Numbered from the stretch's first letter, positions 16,390-23,849 are shown. The stretch is 36,377 bases of DNA from Novosphingobium album (ex Hu et al. 2023) (GCF_022832385.1 NZ_JALHLE010000015.1:1-36377); one strand, 5' to 3'. The notes: generated from the letters alone by a model not told the origin. A program made the numbers and translations.

Positions 16390-17229
16390 ATGGCTGACGT
16401 CCTTGAAAACCCGATGGTCCTGCTGGAGGAAGTCTCCGCCGGACTGAAGGCGGGGACCATGGTGCCCTATATCGGTCCCGGCGTTTCGGCGCTGCAGGAG
16501 CAGGCCGTGCCAATGGGACCCGAGGCGCTGGCGGCCTTCTTCGCTACCAAGACCACGCTGCCCAAGCGCGCACAGGGCAATCCCTGGGCCGCGGCACAGT
16601 ATATCGAGAGCTACAAGTTCCGCGACACCGTGACGCTGTGGATGCAGGAAGCCTTCGCTGCCGCCGTGCCGCCCTCGGCGTTTCACGCCTGGATCGCGAG
16701 CCTGCCGCTGCCCCTGATCATCGACACCTGGTATGCCGGCGAGATGCGCGCCGCGCTGGCCGGGCGCAGCGACTGGGCCGAAGTGCAGGGCATCACCCGC
16801 GCCGGGATCGGCGAGGACCGCTGGTTCCGCTTCTACGATGCGGCGGGCAATGCGACCGATGCCGAGGTGGCCGCCAAGGCGAAGACCTTGCTCTACACGC
16901 CGCACGGCGGGGTCGTGCCGGATGGCAATTTCCTGATCTCTGATGCCGACTACGTCGAAGTTCTGACCGAAATCGACATCCAGACCCCGATCCCCGAGGA
17001 AGTGCGCCATCGCCGCACCGGCATGGGCTTTGTTTTCCTCGGCTGCCGTTTCCACGATCAGCTGCTGCGCACTTACGCCCGTCAGGTGATGAAGCGCTCC
17101 TCCGACCGCCATTACGCCGTCGTCGAACTGGACGCTCTGACCCGCAACGAACGGCGCTTCCTCGATGAGCAAGGCATCCAGGCGATAGACCTGCCGCTCG
17201 CCGAAGCGCTGGATCGCCTGATGGCCTGA
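16390..17229 (+). CDS. SIR2-like protein encoded in the nif cluster
   Basis: A 279-aa protein resembling the SIR2_2-type sirtuin-like family. The glycine motif is MVPYIGPGVSA (like the sirtuin GAGVS). The presumed catalytic histidine is in LLYTPHGGVVPDGNFLISDA, matching the usual KLHG position. A late FVFLGCRFHDQLL block matches the family's C-terminal motif. The GIPDFR element of classical deacetylases is not seen, so NAD hydrolysis or binding is as likely as deacylation. It is the last gene of its operon; a strong terminator follows. A role in sensing NAD status during nitrogen fixation is only speculation. Confidence 0.75.
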   Translation: MADVLENPMVLLEEVSAGLKAGTMVPYIGPGVSALQEQAVPMGPEALAAFFATKTTLPKRAQGNPWAAAQYIESYKFRDTVTLWMQEAFAAAVPPSAFHAWIASLPLPLIIDTWYAGEMRAALAGRSDWAEVQGITRAGIGEDRWFRFYDAAGNATDAEVAAKAKTLLYTPHGGVVPDGNFLISDADYVEVLTEIDIQTPIPEEVRHRRTGMGFVFLGCRFHDQLLRTYARQVMKRSSDRHYAVVELDALTRNERRFLDEQGIQAIDLPLAEALDRLMA

Positions 17230-17277
17230 TCGTTTCCTCACGAGACCCGGTTCACCGTGCGACCGGAGTGGAACCCT

Positions 17278-17316
17278 GCGCCGCCCCCATTTCGATGTGG
17301 GCGGCGCCCTTTTTTT
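17278..17316 (+). terminator. Rho-independent terminator after the Sir2-like gene
   Basis: Arms GCGCCGCCCCCAT (17278-17290) and ATGTGGGCGGCGC (17295-17307) pair at 12 of 13 positions around a TTCG loop. A run of seven T (17310-17316) follows. It cleanly separates the first nif operon from the nifB promoter. Confidence 0.92.
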
Positions 17317-17339
17317 GCGTGTCATGCCGATGTCGCTTC

Positions 17340-17355
17340 TGTCGTGACCGCGACA
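17340..17355. promoter_or_regulatory. NifA upstream activator site for nifB
   Basis: TGTCGTGACCGCGACA is an exact TGT-N10-ACA with good dyad symmetry (TGTCG/CGACA). It lies 85 bp upstream of the -24 element of the nifB promoter, a usual distance. Confidence 0.8.
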
Positions 17356-17437
17356 TTGGCGCGAACTGCATGAGACATTTGTGACATTGCGTGCTGCAGC
17401 GCGGCAAGGAATACCCCGGAATCCCTCATTTTCGCGG

Positions 17438-17455
17438 TTTGGCATGGTGTTTGCG
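17438..17455 (+). promoter_or_regulatory. Sigma54 (-24/-12) promoter of nifB
   Basis: TTTGGCATGGTGTTTGCG has GG at 17441-17442 and GC at 17453-17454 with ten bases between, matching TGGCA-N6-TTGC closely. The start codon of nifB lies about 68 nt downstream of the GC. Confidence 0.85.
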
Positions 17456-17521
17456 ACGCAGCATCCATCAGCAAATGCCGGCGGTAGCCCCCACCGCCGC
17501 GCGACAGACCGGGGAGTTTCC

Positions 17522-19093
17522 ATGACCGAAGCTATGTTCGAGGACAGCCATTCGAATGGGTCCGACGATTCCGCCGTCGATATCGCAGATGTTATGCAGA
17601 AGATGGCCGAGCACAAAGGGTGCGGTACTGAAGGCGGCAGCGGCAAGGCCAGCTGCGGCAGCAGCGGCGGTCCCGAGGACATGCCGACCGAAATCTGGGA
17701 GAAGGTGAAGAACCACCCCTGCTATTCGGAAGAAGCGCACCACCACTACGCCCGCATGCACGTGGCCGTGGCGCCTGCCTGCAACATCCAGTGCAACTAC
17801 TGCAACCGAAAGTACGACTGCGCGAACGAAAGCCGTCCCGGCGTCGTGTCCGAGCGTCTGACGCCCGAGCAGGCTTCGAAGAAGGTTCTCGCCGTCGCCT
17901 CGACCATCCCGCAGATGACCGTTCTGGGGATTGCCGGCCCGGGCGATCCGCTCGCCAACCCGGGCAAGACCTTCGAGACGTTCCGCCTCATCAGCGAGGT
18001 GGCGCCCGACATCAAGCTGTGCCTCTCGACCAACGGCCTCGCGCTGCCCGACTGGGTGGACGAGATCGCCAAGTACAAGGTCGACCACGTCACCATCACG
18101 ATCAACATGATCGATCCCGAAGTGGGTCAGCACATCTATCCCTGGATCTTCTGGGAGAACAAGCGCCTGCAGGGCTATGAAGCCGCCAAGATCCTGACCG
18201 AGCGTCAGCTGCTGGGCCTCGAGATGCTCACCGAGCGCGGCATTCTCGCCAAGATCAACTCGGTGATGATCCCGGGCATCAATGACCGGCACCTGATCGA
18301 GGTCAACAAGGCGGTGAAGTCGCGCGGCGCCTTCCTGCACAACATCATGCCGCTGATCTCGGCGCCCGAACACGGCACCGTCTTCGGCCTCAATGGCCAG
18401 CGCGGCCCGACTGCACAGGAGCTGAAGGCTCTGCAGGACGACTGCGAAGGCGACATGAACATGATGCGCCACTGCCGCCAGTGCCGCGCCGACGCCGTCG
18501 GCCTGCTTGGCGAGGACCGTTCGGCGGAATTCACCACCGACAAGATCATGGCGATGGAAGTCAACTACGACTCCGCGGGCCGCAAGGCCTATCAGGAAGC
18601 CGTGGAGGCTGAACGCCAGGCCAAGGTCGCAGCCAAGAAGGACGAACTCGACGGTCTCGAACTGGCCGGCGACATGAAGCTGCTGGTTGCCGTCGCCACC
18701 AAGGGCCACGGCATCATCAACGAGCACTTCGGCCACGCCAAGGAGTTCCAGATCTACGAACTCTCGCAGACGGGCGCCAAGTTCGTCGGCCACCGCCGCG
18801 TCGATCTCTACTGCCAGGGCGGCTACGGCGAGGAAGACGCGCTCGACACCGTCATCAAGGCGATCAACGACTGCCACGCGGTCTTCGTCGCCAAGATCGG
18901 CGGCTGCCCGAAGAGCGATCTTCAGGCCGCCGGCATCGAGCCTGTCGACCAGTATGCGCACGAGTTCATCGAGAAGTCGGCGCTGGTCTGGTTCAAGGAC
19001 TATCTGGCCAAGATCGAGGCGGGCGAAATCGTCCACTCCGATCGTGGTGACGCGGCCATCCGTCAGGGTGCGCTGCTCAGCCAGGCGAGCTGA
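17522..19093 (+). CDS. nifB: Nitrogenase cofactor biosynthesis protein NifB
   Basis: A 523-aa radical-SAM enzyme that builds NifB-co, the iron-sulfur-carbide core of FeMo-cofactor. The radical-SAM cysteines are Cys87, 91 and 94 in CNIQCNYC. Further cysteines expected to hold the precursor clusters are in the N-terminal part and in [12 protein letters not shown]. From residue 385 ([20 protein letters not shown]) there is a C-terminal NifX-like cofactor-binding domain, giving the two-domain form. A GGGGAG lies 6 nt before the chosen ATG. It is the first gene of a long operon under its own sigma54/NifA promoter. Confidence 0.98.
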   Translation: MTEAMFEDSHSNGSDDSAVDIADVMQKMAEHKGCGTEGGSGKASCGSSGGPEDMPTEIWEKVKNHPCYSEEAHHHYARMHVAVAPACNIQCNYCNRKYDCANESRPGVVSERLTPEQASKKVLAVASTIPQMTVLGIAGPGDPLANPGKTFETFRLISEVAPDIKLCLSTNGLALPDWVDEIAKYKVDHVTITINMIDPEVGQHIYPWIFWENKRLQGYEAAKILTERQLLGLEMLTERGILAKINSVMIPGINDRHLIEVNKAVKSRGAFLHNIMPLISAPEHGTVFGLNGQRGPTAQELKALQDDCEGDMNMMRHCRQCRADAVGLLGEDRSAEFTTDKIMAMEVNYDSAGRKAYQEAVEAERQAKVAAKKDELDGLELAGDMKLLVAVATKGHGIINEHFGHAKEFQIYELSQTGAKFVGHRRVDLYCQGGYGEEDALDTVIKAINDCHAVFVAKIGGCPKSDLQAAGIEPVDQYAHEFIEKSALVWFKDYLAKIEAGEIVHSDRGDAAIRQGALLSQAS

Positions 19094-19098
19094 CGGTC

Positions 19099-19317
19099 AT
19101 GGCCTACAAGATCGTCGGCAGCCAGTGCACCAATTGCACAGCCTGTGAGGCGCTGTGCCCCAACCTGGCGATCTCGGAGGCGAAGGGCACCTTCGTCATC
19201 GATCCCGCCAAGTGCACCGAGTGTATAGGTCATTTCGATACCCCGCAGTGTGTCGCCATCTGTCCGGTTGACGAAACCTGCGTGCTCGACACGGCCTATC
19301 CCCGGTACGTGGCGTGA
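19099..19317 (+). CDS. fdxN: 2[4Fe-4S] ferredoxin FdxN
   Basis: A 72-aa ferredoxin directly after nifB, in the classical fdxN position. Cluster motifs are [14 protein letters not shown] and [18 protein letters not shown]. Electrons for NifB activity are its probable role, by analogy with FdxN in Azotobacter. Only 5 nt separate it from nifB. It is a paralogue of the ferredoxin at 15101-15295. Confidence 0.95.
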   Translation: MAYKIVGSQCTNCTACEALCPNLAISEAKGTFVIDPAKCTECIGHFDTPQCVAICPVDETCVLDTAYPRYVA

Positions 19318-19324
19318 GGCGGTA

Positions 19325-19873
19325 ATGAACGGGCCGCTCTTCGAAGGCTTCGGCGGGGCATCGGACGCAGTAGAGCGTTCGATCCTTGCCAGCCCGCTGC
19401 TCGGCGGCGGGCTGCCCGCCGAAGCGCAGGCCCACCTCGACCGCGCGGCCGAGCGCTATCACCTCACCGACGTAGCCGAAACGCACTTGTTCCGGGCTGA
19501 GTCGATAGCGCCCGATCACGCCGCCGTGCTGATCGCGCTCTACCGGTTCTATTTCTACAAGGGCCGGCTGTCGGAAGCGCTCGATATTGCCCGCGTCTGC
19601 GTCGAGAAGGCGATGCGGCTCAACGTCCTGGGCGACGATTGGCGCCGGGTCAGGGCCGAAGATGCCACGTTTGGAGAGTGGGAAGCGCTCCTGCCGCGCT
19701 TCTTCCTCTTCAGCCTCAAGGGCTACGCCTACCTTTCGATGCGTCTCGGCAAGCTCGATGAAGGACGCGAGGCAGCGGAAAAGCTGCTCGAACTCGATCC
19801 CCGTGACCGGATCGGCGCCAAGGTGCTGATCGATGTCCTCGACCGGATGGAGGAGGAAGAAACCGATGAGTAA
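19325..19873 (+). CDS. TPR-like protein of the nif cluster
   Basis: A 182-aa helical protein with TPR-like segments (LIALYRFYFYKGRLSEALD and then AYLSMRLGKLDEGREAAEKL). The name is not assigned; similar small TPR proteins are known in alphaproteobacterial nif regions between fdxN and nifZ. It may be an assembly factor or chaperone for nitrogenase, but that is inferred from context. I chose the ATG at 19325, 7 nt after the fdxN stop. It overlaps nifZ by 8 bp. Confidence 0.75.
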   Translation: MNGPLFEGFGGASDAVERSILASPLLGGGLPAEAQAHLDRAAERYHLTDVAETHLFRAESIAPDHAAVLIALYRFYFYKGRLSEALDIARVCVEKAMRLNVLGDDWRRVRAEDATFGEWEALLPRFFLFSLKGYAYLSMRLGKLDEGREAAEKLLELDPRDRIGAKVLIDVLDRMEEEETDE

Positions 19874-20192
19874 TATCGTTCGCGACAGCGAAGTGGTTGA
19901 ACTCAATGGCCCGCCGGCCTTTCGCTATGGCGAGAAGGTCAAGGCCAAGCGCATGGTCCGCAACGACGGCACCTATGCGGGCAAGGAGATCGGCGACCTG
20001 CTGGTCAAGAAAGGCGAGGAGGGTGTCGTCGTCTCGATCGGCACGTTCCTGCAGCAGTTCTACATCTACGGCGTCGAGTTCACCGAAAGCGGCAACCGCG
20101 TTGGCATGAAGCGGCGCGAATTGCTGCCGATCTGGACCGACGAAGAGGCAGATGAACTGCCTTGCGCGCTTCCAGGAGGGCGGACAGCATGA
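19866..20192 (+). CDS. nifZ: Nitrogen fixation protein NifZ
   Basis: A 108-aa protein with the NifZ core. It has FRYGEKVKAKRMVRNDGTY, then GDLLVKKGEEGVVVSIGTFL and YGVEFTESGNRVGMKRREL. NifZ assists maturation of the P-cluster of the MoFe protein. It overlaps the TPR gene by 8 bp and the second nifZ-like gene by 4 bp, so the three are translated together. Confidence 0.93.
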   Translation: MSNIVRDSEVVELNGPPAFRYGEKVKAKRMVRNDGTYAGKEIGDLLVKKGEEGVVVSIGTFLQQFYIYGVEFTESGNRVGMKRRELLPIWTDEEADELPCALPGGRTA

Positions 20193-20443
20193 TGTTCGAC
20201 CTGCGCGAGCCGATCTATCAATGGGGCGAGCGAGTGATCGCCGCCGTCGATCTGGTCAATGACGGCAGTTATCCCGGCGTTCCCGAGGACGCCGTACTGG
20301 CGGCGACCGGTACGCCCGGCGAGATCGTCAATGTCGGACATCACGGAGACAGCAATACGCCCGTCTATCTGGTGGAATTCCTCACGCAGGCCGGAGACCT
20401 CGTGGTCGTCGGCTGCCTTGAGGAAGAGCTGGTCCGGCCCTGA
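20189..20443 (+). CDS. Second NifZ-domain protein
   Basis: An 84-aa protein built on the same fold plan as NifZ. It has YQWGERVIAAVDLVNDGSYP, then GTPGEIVNVGHHGDSNTPVY and LVEFLTQAGDLVVVGCLEEEL. It appears to be a tandem, diverged duplicate with a shorter tail. AGGAGGG lies 9 nt before the ATG, which overlaps the nifZ stop. Some diazotrophs carry a two-domain NifZ; here the domains are two genes. Its specific role is not known. Confidence 0.8.
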   Translation: MMFDLREPIYQWGERVIAAVDLVNDGSYPGVPEDAVLAATGTPGEIVNVGHHGDSNTPVYLVEFLTQAGDLVVVGCLEEELVRP

Positions 20444-20455
20444 GGGAGGAGAGGG

Positions 20456-20824
20456 ATGTCCATCGCTTCCGCCCTGCGCCGCCGGCCAGCCGAACCGGTC
20501 CTGACGCGCCAGCCGAACGAATTCGACCTGATGCGCGTCAGCCGCTCGATCGAGCAGCGCGAGCGTTACAAGTACGTCACGCCGACAGTGCTAGCCGTGG
20601 CCGATGGCTATCTGGTCCGCAGCCCGTGCTGTTCGCGCAATATCGACCCCGAGGGAGGCGAGATCGACGTCGCGCTGCTCACCTGGGACGAGGCACGGCG
20701 CGAATGGTCTCTCTCGCGGCGCGATCACGAAGCGGAATGCTGGATCGAGGACGGCCGTTTTGCCCGGCTCGGCGAACTGCTGATGCGTCTCAACGCCGAT
20801 CCGGCCCGGCAGTTCTGGCAGTGA
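20456..20824 (+). CDS. Conserved-looking nif-operon protein, function unknown
   Basis: A 122-aa protein I cannot name. It has an arginine-rich N-terminus and a central block, YLVRSPCCSRNIDPEGGEID, with a vicinal cysteine pair. The block VALLTWDEARREWSLSRRDH follows, with another cysteine in EAECWIEDG. The CC pair and the third cysteine could bind metal or a cluster, but this is only a possibility. A strong GGAGGAGAGGG precedes the ATG, and it sits between nifZ2 and the next small gene in the same operon. Confidence 0.75.
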   Translation: MSIASALRRRPAEPVLTRQPNEFDLMRVSRSIEQRERYKYVTPTVLAVADGYLVRSPCCSRNIDPEGGEIDVALLTWDEARREWSLSRRDHEAECWIEDGRFARLGELLMRLNADPARQFWQ

Positions 20825-20839
20825 AGGAGCGCTGACGTC

Positions 20840-21115
20840 ATGGCCCTTGAAGCAGAAGCAATCGCCCGGATTGACGCCCTTGTCGCCGCGATCGGCAATG
20901 AGGCGGATGCAGGCAGCGTGGCCTATGCGCTGCAGCGCCTGTTGCCCGGCTTCACGCTTCGACAGTGCGATGCCTCCGACGTGCTGGAGGACCCGTTCCG
21001 CTCGGTAGGTCCCTGCGACATTCACATGCTCGATACCTCGAACCACTGCATCCGGGTGACGGACAATCCGGAAGAGGCAACGGGCATCCTTCTGGCAGCG
21101 AGGGTTCCGGCATGA
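20840..21115 (+). CDS. Small nif-operon protein, possibly DUF6129 family
   Basis: A 91-aa protein. An N-terminal helix (IARIDALVAAIGNEA) is followed by YALQRLLPGFTLRQCDASD, then the C-terminal block SNHCIRVTDNPEEATGILLA. The last block reminds me of the DUF6129 proteins seen in nif clusters; I give that assignment with caution. Function is unknown. Its stop overlaps the DegT-like gene start by 4 bp, so the two are probably coupled. Confidence 0.7.
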   Translation: MALEAEAIARIDALVAAIGNEADAGSVAYALQRLLPGFTLRQCDASDVLEDPFRSVGPCDIHMLDTSNHCIRVTDNPEEATGILLAARVPA

Positions 21116-22290
21116 GCGGCGAAGTTGTCTCGATCGCGACAGGCGGCCCGCTGCAGATCCCGCTCAGCGACCCGGATCTGACCCAGGAGGATCTGAACGC
21201 CATCAACGCCGTGCTGTGCGGCGACCGGCTGAACGACGGCCCGATTGCCGAGAAGCTCGAAAAGGCATTCGCCGCACATTGCGGGCGCTCGAAGGGCGTT
21301 GCCGTTTCGAGCGCGGCGATCGGCCTGCTGATCGCGCTCACCGCCAAGGGGATTGGCGAGGGGGACGAGGTGATCCTGTCCGCCCATGGCTTCCGGGAAC
21401 TTGGCCATGCCGTGTTGCGCAGCGGCGCGACGCCGGTGTTTGCAGATATCGACTACTGGTCCGGCTGTCTCTCCGCCGAAAAGGCGGCCGCGAAGATCAC
21501 GGAAAAGACCCGGGCCATCATTGCCGGCAATACCGCCGGGCATCCGGCCGAATGGCCCGCGTTCCGGGAACTGGCAGATGCGCATGGCCTGTTCCTGATC
21601 GAGGATTCGAGTGAGGCGATCGGCTCGCGGCACAAGGCGGGTATCGTCGGAAGCTTCGGCGATGTGGCGATCTTCGATTTTGCCCAGCCCGGCGTGATAT
21701 GCTGCGGTGAGGGCGGCGTGATCGTTACCGATGACGCCACGCTCGCCGCGGCCATGCGCCGCTTGCGCTCGCGCTCTCTGGCGGATCGGTCGTCGGTCTC
21801 GATCGGCGTCGATGCGCCGTTCGGCGCAGGTATGGGCGAACTGATCGCCGCGCTGGCGTTCTCGCAACTGGAACGGCTCGATGTGCTGCTGGAACGGCGG
21901 CGCGGGGTGCAGGCCATGTACGACGGCTTCATGCAGAGCTTCGAGGGGATCAAGCCCCCTTACATCGCGCCCGAGATCGAGGAGGTTCACTGGTTCCTCT
22001 ACGTCGTCCATCTCGGCACGCGTTTCAGCAAGTCCTCGCGCGATGCGATCCTGGAGGACATGCATACCGAGGCGATCGATGCCCACGCTTATTCCAGCCC
22101 GCTGCATCTCCAGCGCGCCTACCGCGAACTCGGCTGGAAGAAGGGTGATCTGTTCGTGACCGAGAAGGTCGCGGACCGCGCCGTTGCCCTGCCGTTTCAC
22201 GCTCATCTTACCCCGGAACAGATCGCCTTCATGGTGGCGCGCATGAAAGACGCGTCCATCAACAGCGGTGCCGGGGCCGCCATTTACTGA
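21112..22290 (+). CDS. DegT/DnrJ/EryC1-family protein lacking the PLP lysine
   Basis: A 392-aa protein with the fold of PLP-dependent sugar aminotransferases. It has SSAAIGLLIALTAKGIGEGD, FADIDYWSGCLSAEKAAAKI, IEDSSEAIGS and CGEGGVIVTDD. In normal members a lysine sits five residues before the GEGG motif (pattern F-S-F-x-x-x-K-x-x-x-x-GEGG). Here the stretch is FDFAQPGVICCGEGG, with Gly194 at the lysine position (codon GGC at 21691). Ordinary transamination is therefore unlikely. It may be a binding or scaffold protein, or use PLP in another way. It lies between small nif genes, overlapping the upstream one by 4 bp. Its part in nitrogen fixation is unknown. Confidence 0.85.
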   Translation: MSGEVVSIATGGPLQIPLSDPDLTQEDLNAINAVLCGDRLNDGPIAEKLEKAFAAHCGRSKGVAVSSAAIGLLIALTAKGIGEGDEVILSAHGFRELGHAVLRSGATPVFADIDYWSGCLSAEKAAAKITEKTRAIIAGNTAGHPAEWPAFRELADAHGLFLIEDSSEAIGSRHKAGIVGSFGDVAIFDFAQPGVICCGEGGVIVTDDATLAAAMRRLRSRSLADRSSVSIGVDAPFGAGMGELIAALAFSQLERLDVLLERRRGVQAMYDGFMQSFEGIKPPYIAPEIEEVHWFLYVVHLGTRFSKSSRDAILEDMHTEAIDAHAYSSPLHLQRAYRELGWKKGDLFVTEKVADRAVALPFHAHLTPEQIAFMVARMKDASINSGAGAAIY

Positions 22291-22309
22291 AGCCAGGAAG
22301 ACCACTGCC

Positions 22310-22591
22310 ATGACCACGCTTACCATCATGCCATCCGGAAAGACCATGGACGCCCCCGAGGGTGTTTCGCTGCTCAAACTCATCAACGGTGTCGATCCTG
22401 CCGAGCACACCTGCTCGGACGCCTGCCATCTCTACGTGCTCGAAGGCCGCAAGGGCCTCTCGAAGATCACGGCCGAGGAAAACGGCAAGCTCGACATGAT
22501 CGTCGGTGCCAGCTCGAAGTCGCGCTACGCCTGCAGTGCGACGATCCTCGGCACCGAGGACGTGACCGTCGAAGTCCTCACTTTCGTCTGA
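22310..22591 (+). CDS. [2Fe-2S] ferredoxin-like protein with three cysteines
   Basis: A 93-aa protein of the adrenodoxin/ISC-ferredoxin type, as judged from HTCSDACHLYVLEG and SRYACSATILGTEDVTVEVL. In ISC ferredoxins four cysteines hold the cluster (C-X5-C-X2-C and a distant C). Here the loop is shortened and only Cys35, Cys39 and Cys75 exist in the whole protein. It either uses another ligand or binds a different cluster, or none. It sits 19 nt after the DegT-like gene and before bolA, so it is probably part of a cluster-delivery or electron-transfer group. Confidence 0.75.
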   Translation: MTTLTIMPSGKTMDAPEGVSLLKLINGVDPAEHTCSDACHLYVLEGRKGLSKITAEENGKLDMIVGASSKSRYACSATILGTEDVTVEVLTFV

Positions 22592-22603
22592 GGAGAACAG
22601 GCC

Positions 22604-22840
22604 ATGCCGATGGACGCAGCCGAAATCGAAAGCCGCATCACTGCGGCCTTCCCCGATGCCAAGGTGCTGATGGTCGACATGGCCGGTGACGGCGATCACT
22701 GGGCGGCGCGGGTGACCTCCGCCGCCTTCGCAGGCAAGAGCCGCATCCAGCAGCACAAGATGGTCTATGCCGCGATCGGCACAGACGTGGGCGGCGAACT
22801 GCACGCGCTCGCGCTGCAGACCTTCGTTCCCGAAACCTGA
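22604..22840 (+). CDS. BolA-family protein
   Basis: A 78-aa protein with the BolA pattern: IESRITAAFPDAKVLMVDMA, then GDHWAARVTSAAFAGKSRIQ, QHKMVYAAIG and HALALQTF. BolA proteins form [2Fe-2S]-bridged complexes with CGFS monothiol glutaredoxins through a conserved histidine. The gene directly before a CGFS glutaredoxin gene fits that partnership. A copy inside a nif operon suggests a dedicated pair for cluster transfer or regulation during nitrogen fixation. A housekeeping copy elsewhere is likely but not visible. Confidence 0.92.
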   Translation: MPMDAAEIESRITAAFPDAKVLMVDMAGDGDHWAARVTSAAFAGKSRIQQHKMVYAAIGTDVGGELHALALQTFVPET

Positions 22841-22855
22841 TTAAGGACTGCGATC

Positions 22856-23173
22856 ATGAGCACCAGCGAACGGATCACGAAACTCGTTACCGAAAATGAC
22901 ATCGTCCTGTTCATGAAGGGCGTGCCGCAGGCGCCGCAGTGCGGCTTCTCGGCCTCCGTCGTGAAAGTCCTGACGGCGCTCGGCCAGCCCTTTGCCGCCG
23001 TCAACGTGCTGGAGGATCCCTTCATCCGCGAAGGCATCAAGGAATATTCCGACTGGCCGACGATCCCGCAGCTCTACATCAAGGGCGAATTCGTGGGCGG
23101 TGCCGACATCGTGCGCGAAATGTACGACAGCGGCGAGCTCCAGGGGCTGATCGCGCCGCAGGGAGCCGCCTGA
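22856..23173 (+). CDS. CGFS monothiol glutaredoxin (Grx4/GrxD type), copy 1
   Basis: A 105-aa monothiol glutaredoxin with the signature PQCGFS (Cys29) and the glutathione-binding blocks VLEDPFIREGIKEYSDWPTI and GEFVGGADIVREMY. The family carries a glutathione-ligated [2Fe-2S] cluster and passes it to target proteins. It follows bolA by 15 nt. A second, very similar gene lies at 23533-23847. Confidence 0.95.
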   Translation: MSTSERITKLVTENDIVLFMKGVPQAPQCGFSASVVKVLTALGQPFAAVNVLEDPFIREGIKEYSDWPTIPQLYIKGEFVGGADIVREMYDSGELQGLIAPQGAA

Positions 23174-23175
23174 GC

Positions 23176-23517
23176 ATGGAGCTGCCCGAGGAACTGCCGC
23201 AGCTTTACAAACGGCACATCTTCGCCTGCGCCACGCAGCGCCCGCCGATGCATCCGCGCGGCAGCTGCGGGGCCAGCGGTGCCCAGCCACTCTGGGAAAA
23301 GCTAGGCAAGAAGATCGAGGAAGGCGGGCTGTCGGCCGACGTCGGCTTCACGCTGGCGGGCTGCATGGGTTTCTGCTCGGCAGGCCCCCTGATGGTCATC
23401 TATCCTGAAGGCGTCTGGTACCGGCCGCAGAAGGAAGAAGACATCGACACGATCTTCGAAAGCCATCTGAAGAACGACCAGCTTGCCGAAGACCTGGTCG
23501 TCGTCCTGTCCCGCTAG
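23176..23517 (+). CDS. Thioredoxin-like [2Fe-2S] (Shethna-type) ferredoxin
   Basis: A 113-aa protein with the cysteine spacing of thioredoxin-fold [2Fe-2S] ferredoxins. Cys18 and Cys31 (FACATQRPPMHPRGSC) are 12 residues apart, and Cys63 and Cys67 lie in AGCMGFCSAGP. Close family blocks are LMVIYPEGVWY and the terminal helix. In Azotobacter related proteins are associated with nitrogenase as electron carriers or protective proteins. Here it starts 2 nt after the first glutaredoxin gene and is followed by the second one. Confidence 0.9.
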   Translation: MELPEELPQLYKRHIFACATQRPPMHPRGSCGASGAQPLWEKLGKKIEEGGLSADVGFTLAGCMGFCSAGPLMVIYPEGVWYRPQKEEDIDTIFESHLKNDQLAEDLVVVLSR

Positions 23518-23532
23518 CGCGAGTATCCCCCC

Positions 23533-23847
23533 ATGAGCACGTCCGATCGCATCCGCCAGCTTGTGACTGAAAACGAGATCGTCGTTTTCATGAAGGGCAA
23601 TCCCGCCGCGCCGCAGTGCGGCTTTTCCGCCGGCGTGGTGAAAGTGCTCGACGCGATCGGGCGGCCCTACATCGGGTTGAACGTGCTGGAGGATCCGTTC
23701 CTGCGCGAAGGGATCAAGGAATATTCCGACTGGCCGACGCTGCCGCAGGTCTATGTGAAGGGCGAATTCATCGGCGGCTGCGACATCGTGCGCGACATGT
23801 TCGCCAATGGCGAGCTGCAGGCGATGTTCGCGGGCGAGAGCGCGTGA
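23533..23847 (+). CDS. CGFS monothiol glutaredoxin, copy 2
   Basis: A 104-aa paralogue of the protein at 22856-23173. It has the same MSTS start, PQCGFS (Cys29), NVLEDPFLREGIKEYSDWPT and GGCDIVRDMF. It differs by an extra cysteine (GGCD instead of GGAD) and a shorter tail. The two genes look like a tandem duplication with the Shethna-type gene between them. Both active sites are intact. Confidence 0.94.
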   Translation: MSTSDRIRQLVTENEIVVFMKGNPAAPQCGFSAGVVKVLDAIGRPYIGLNVLEDPFLREGIKEYSDWPTLPQVYVKGEFIGGCDIVRDMFANGELQAMFAGESA

Positions 23848-23849
23848 CG

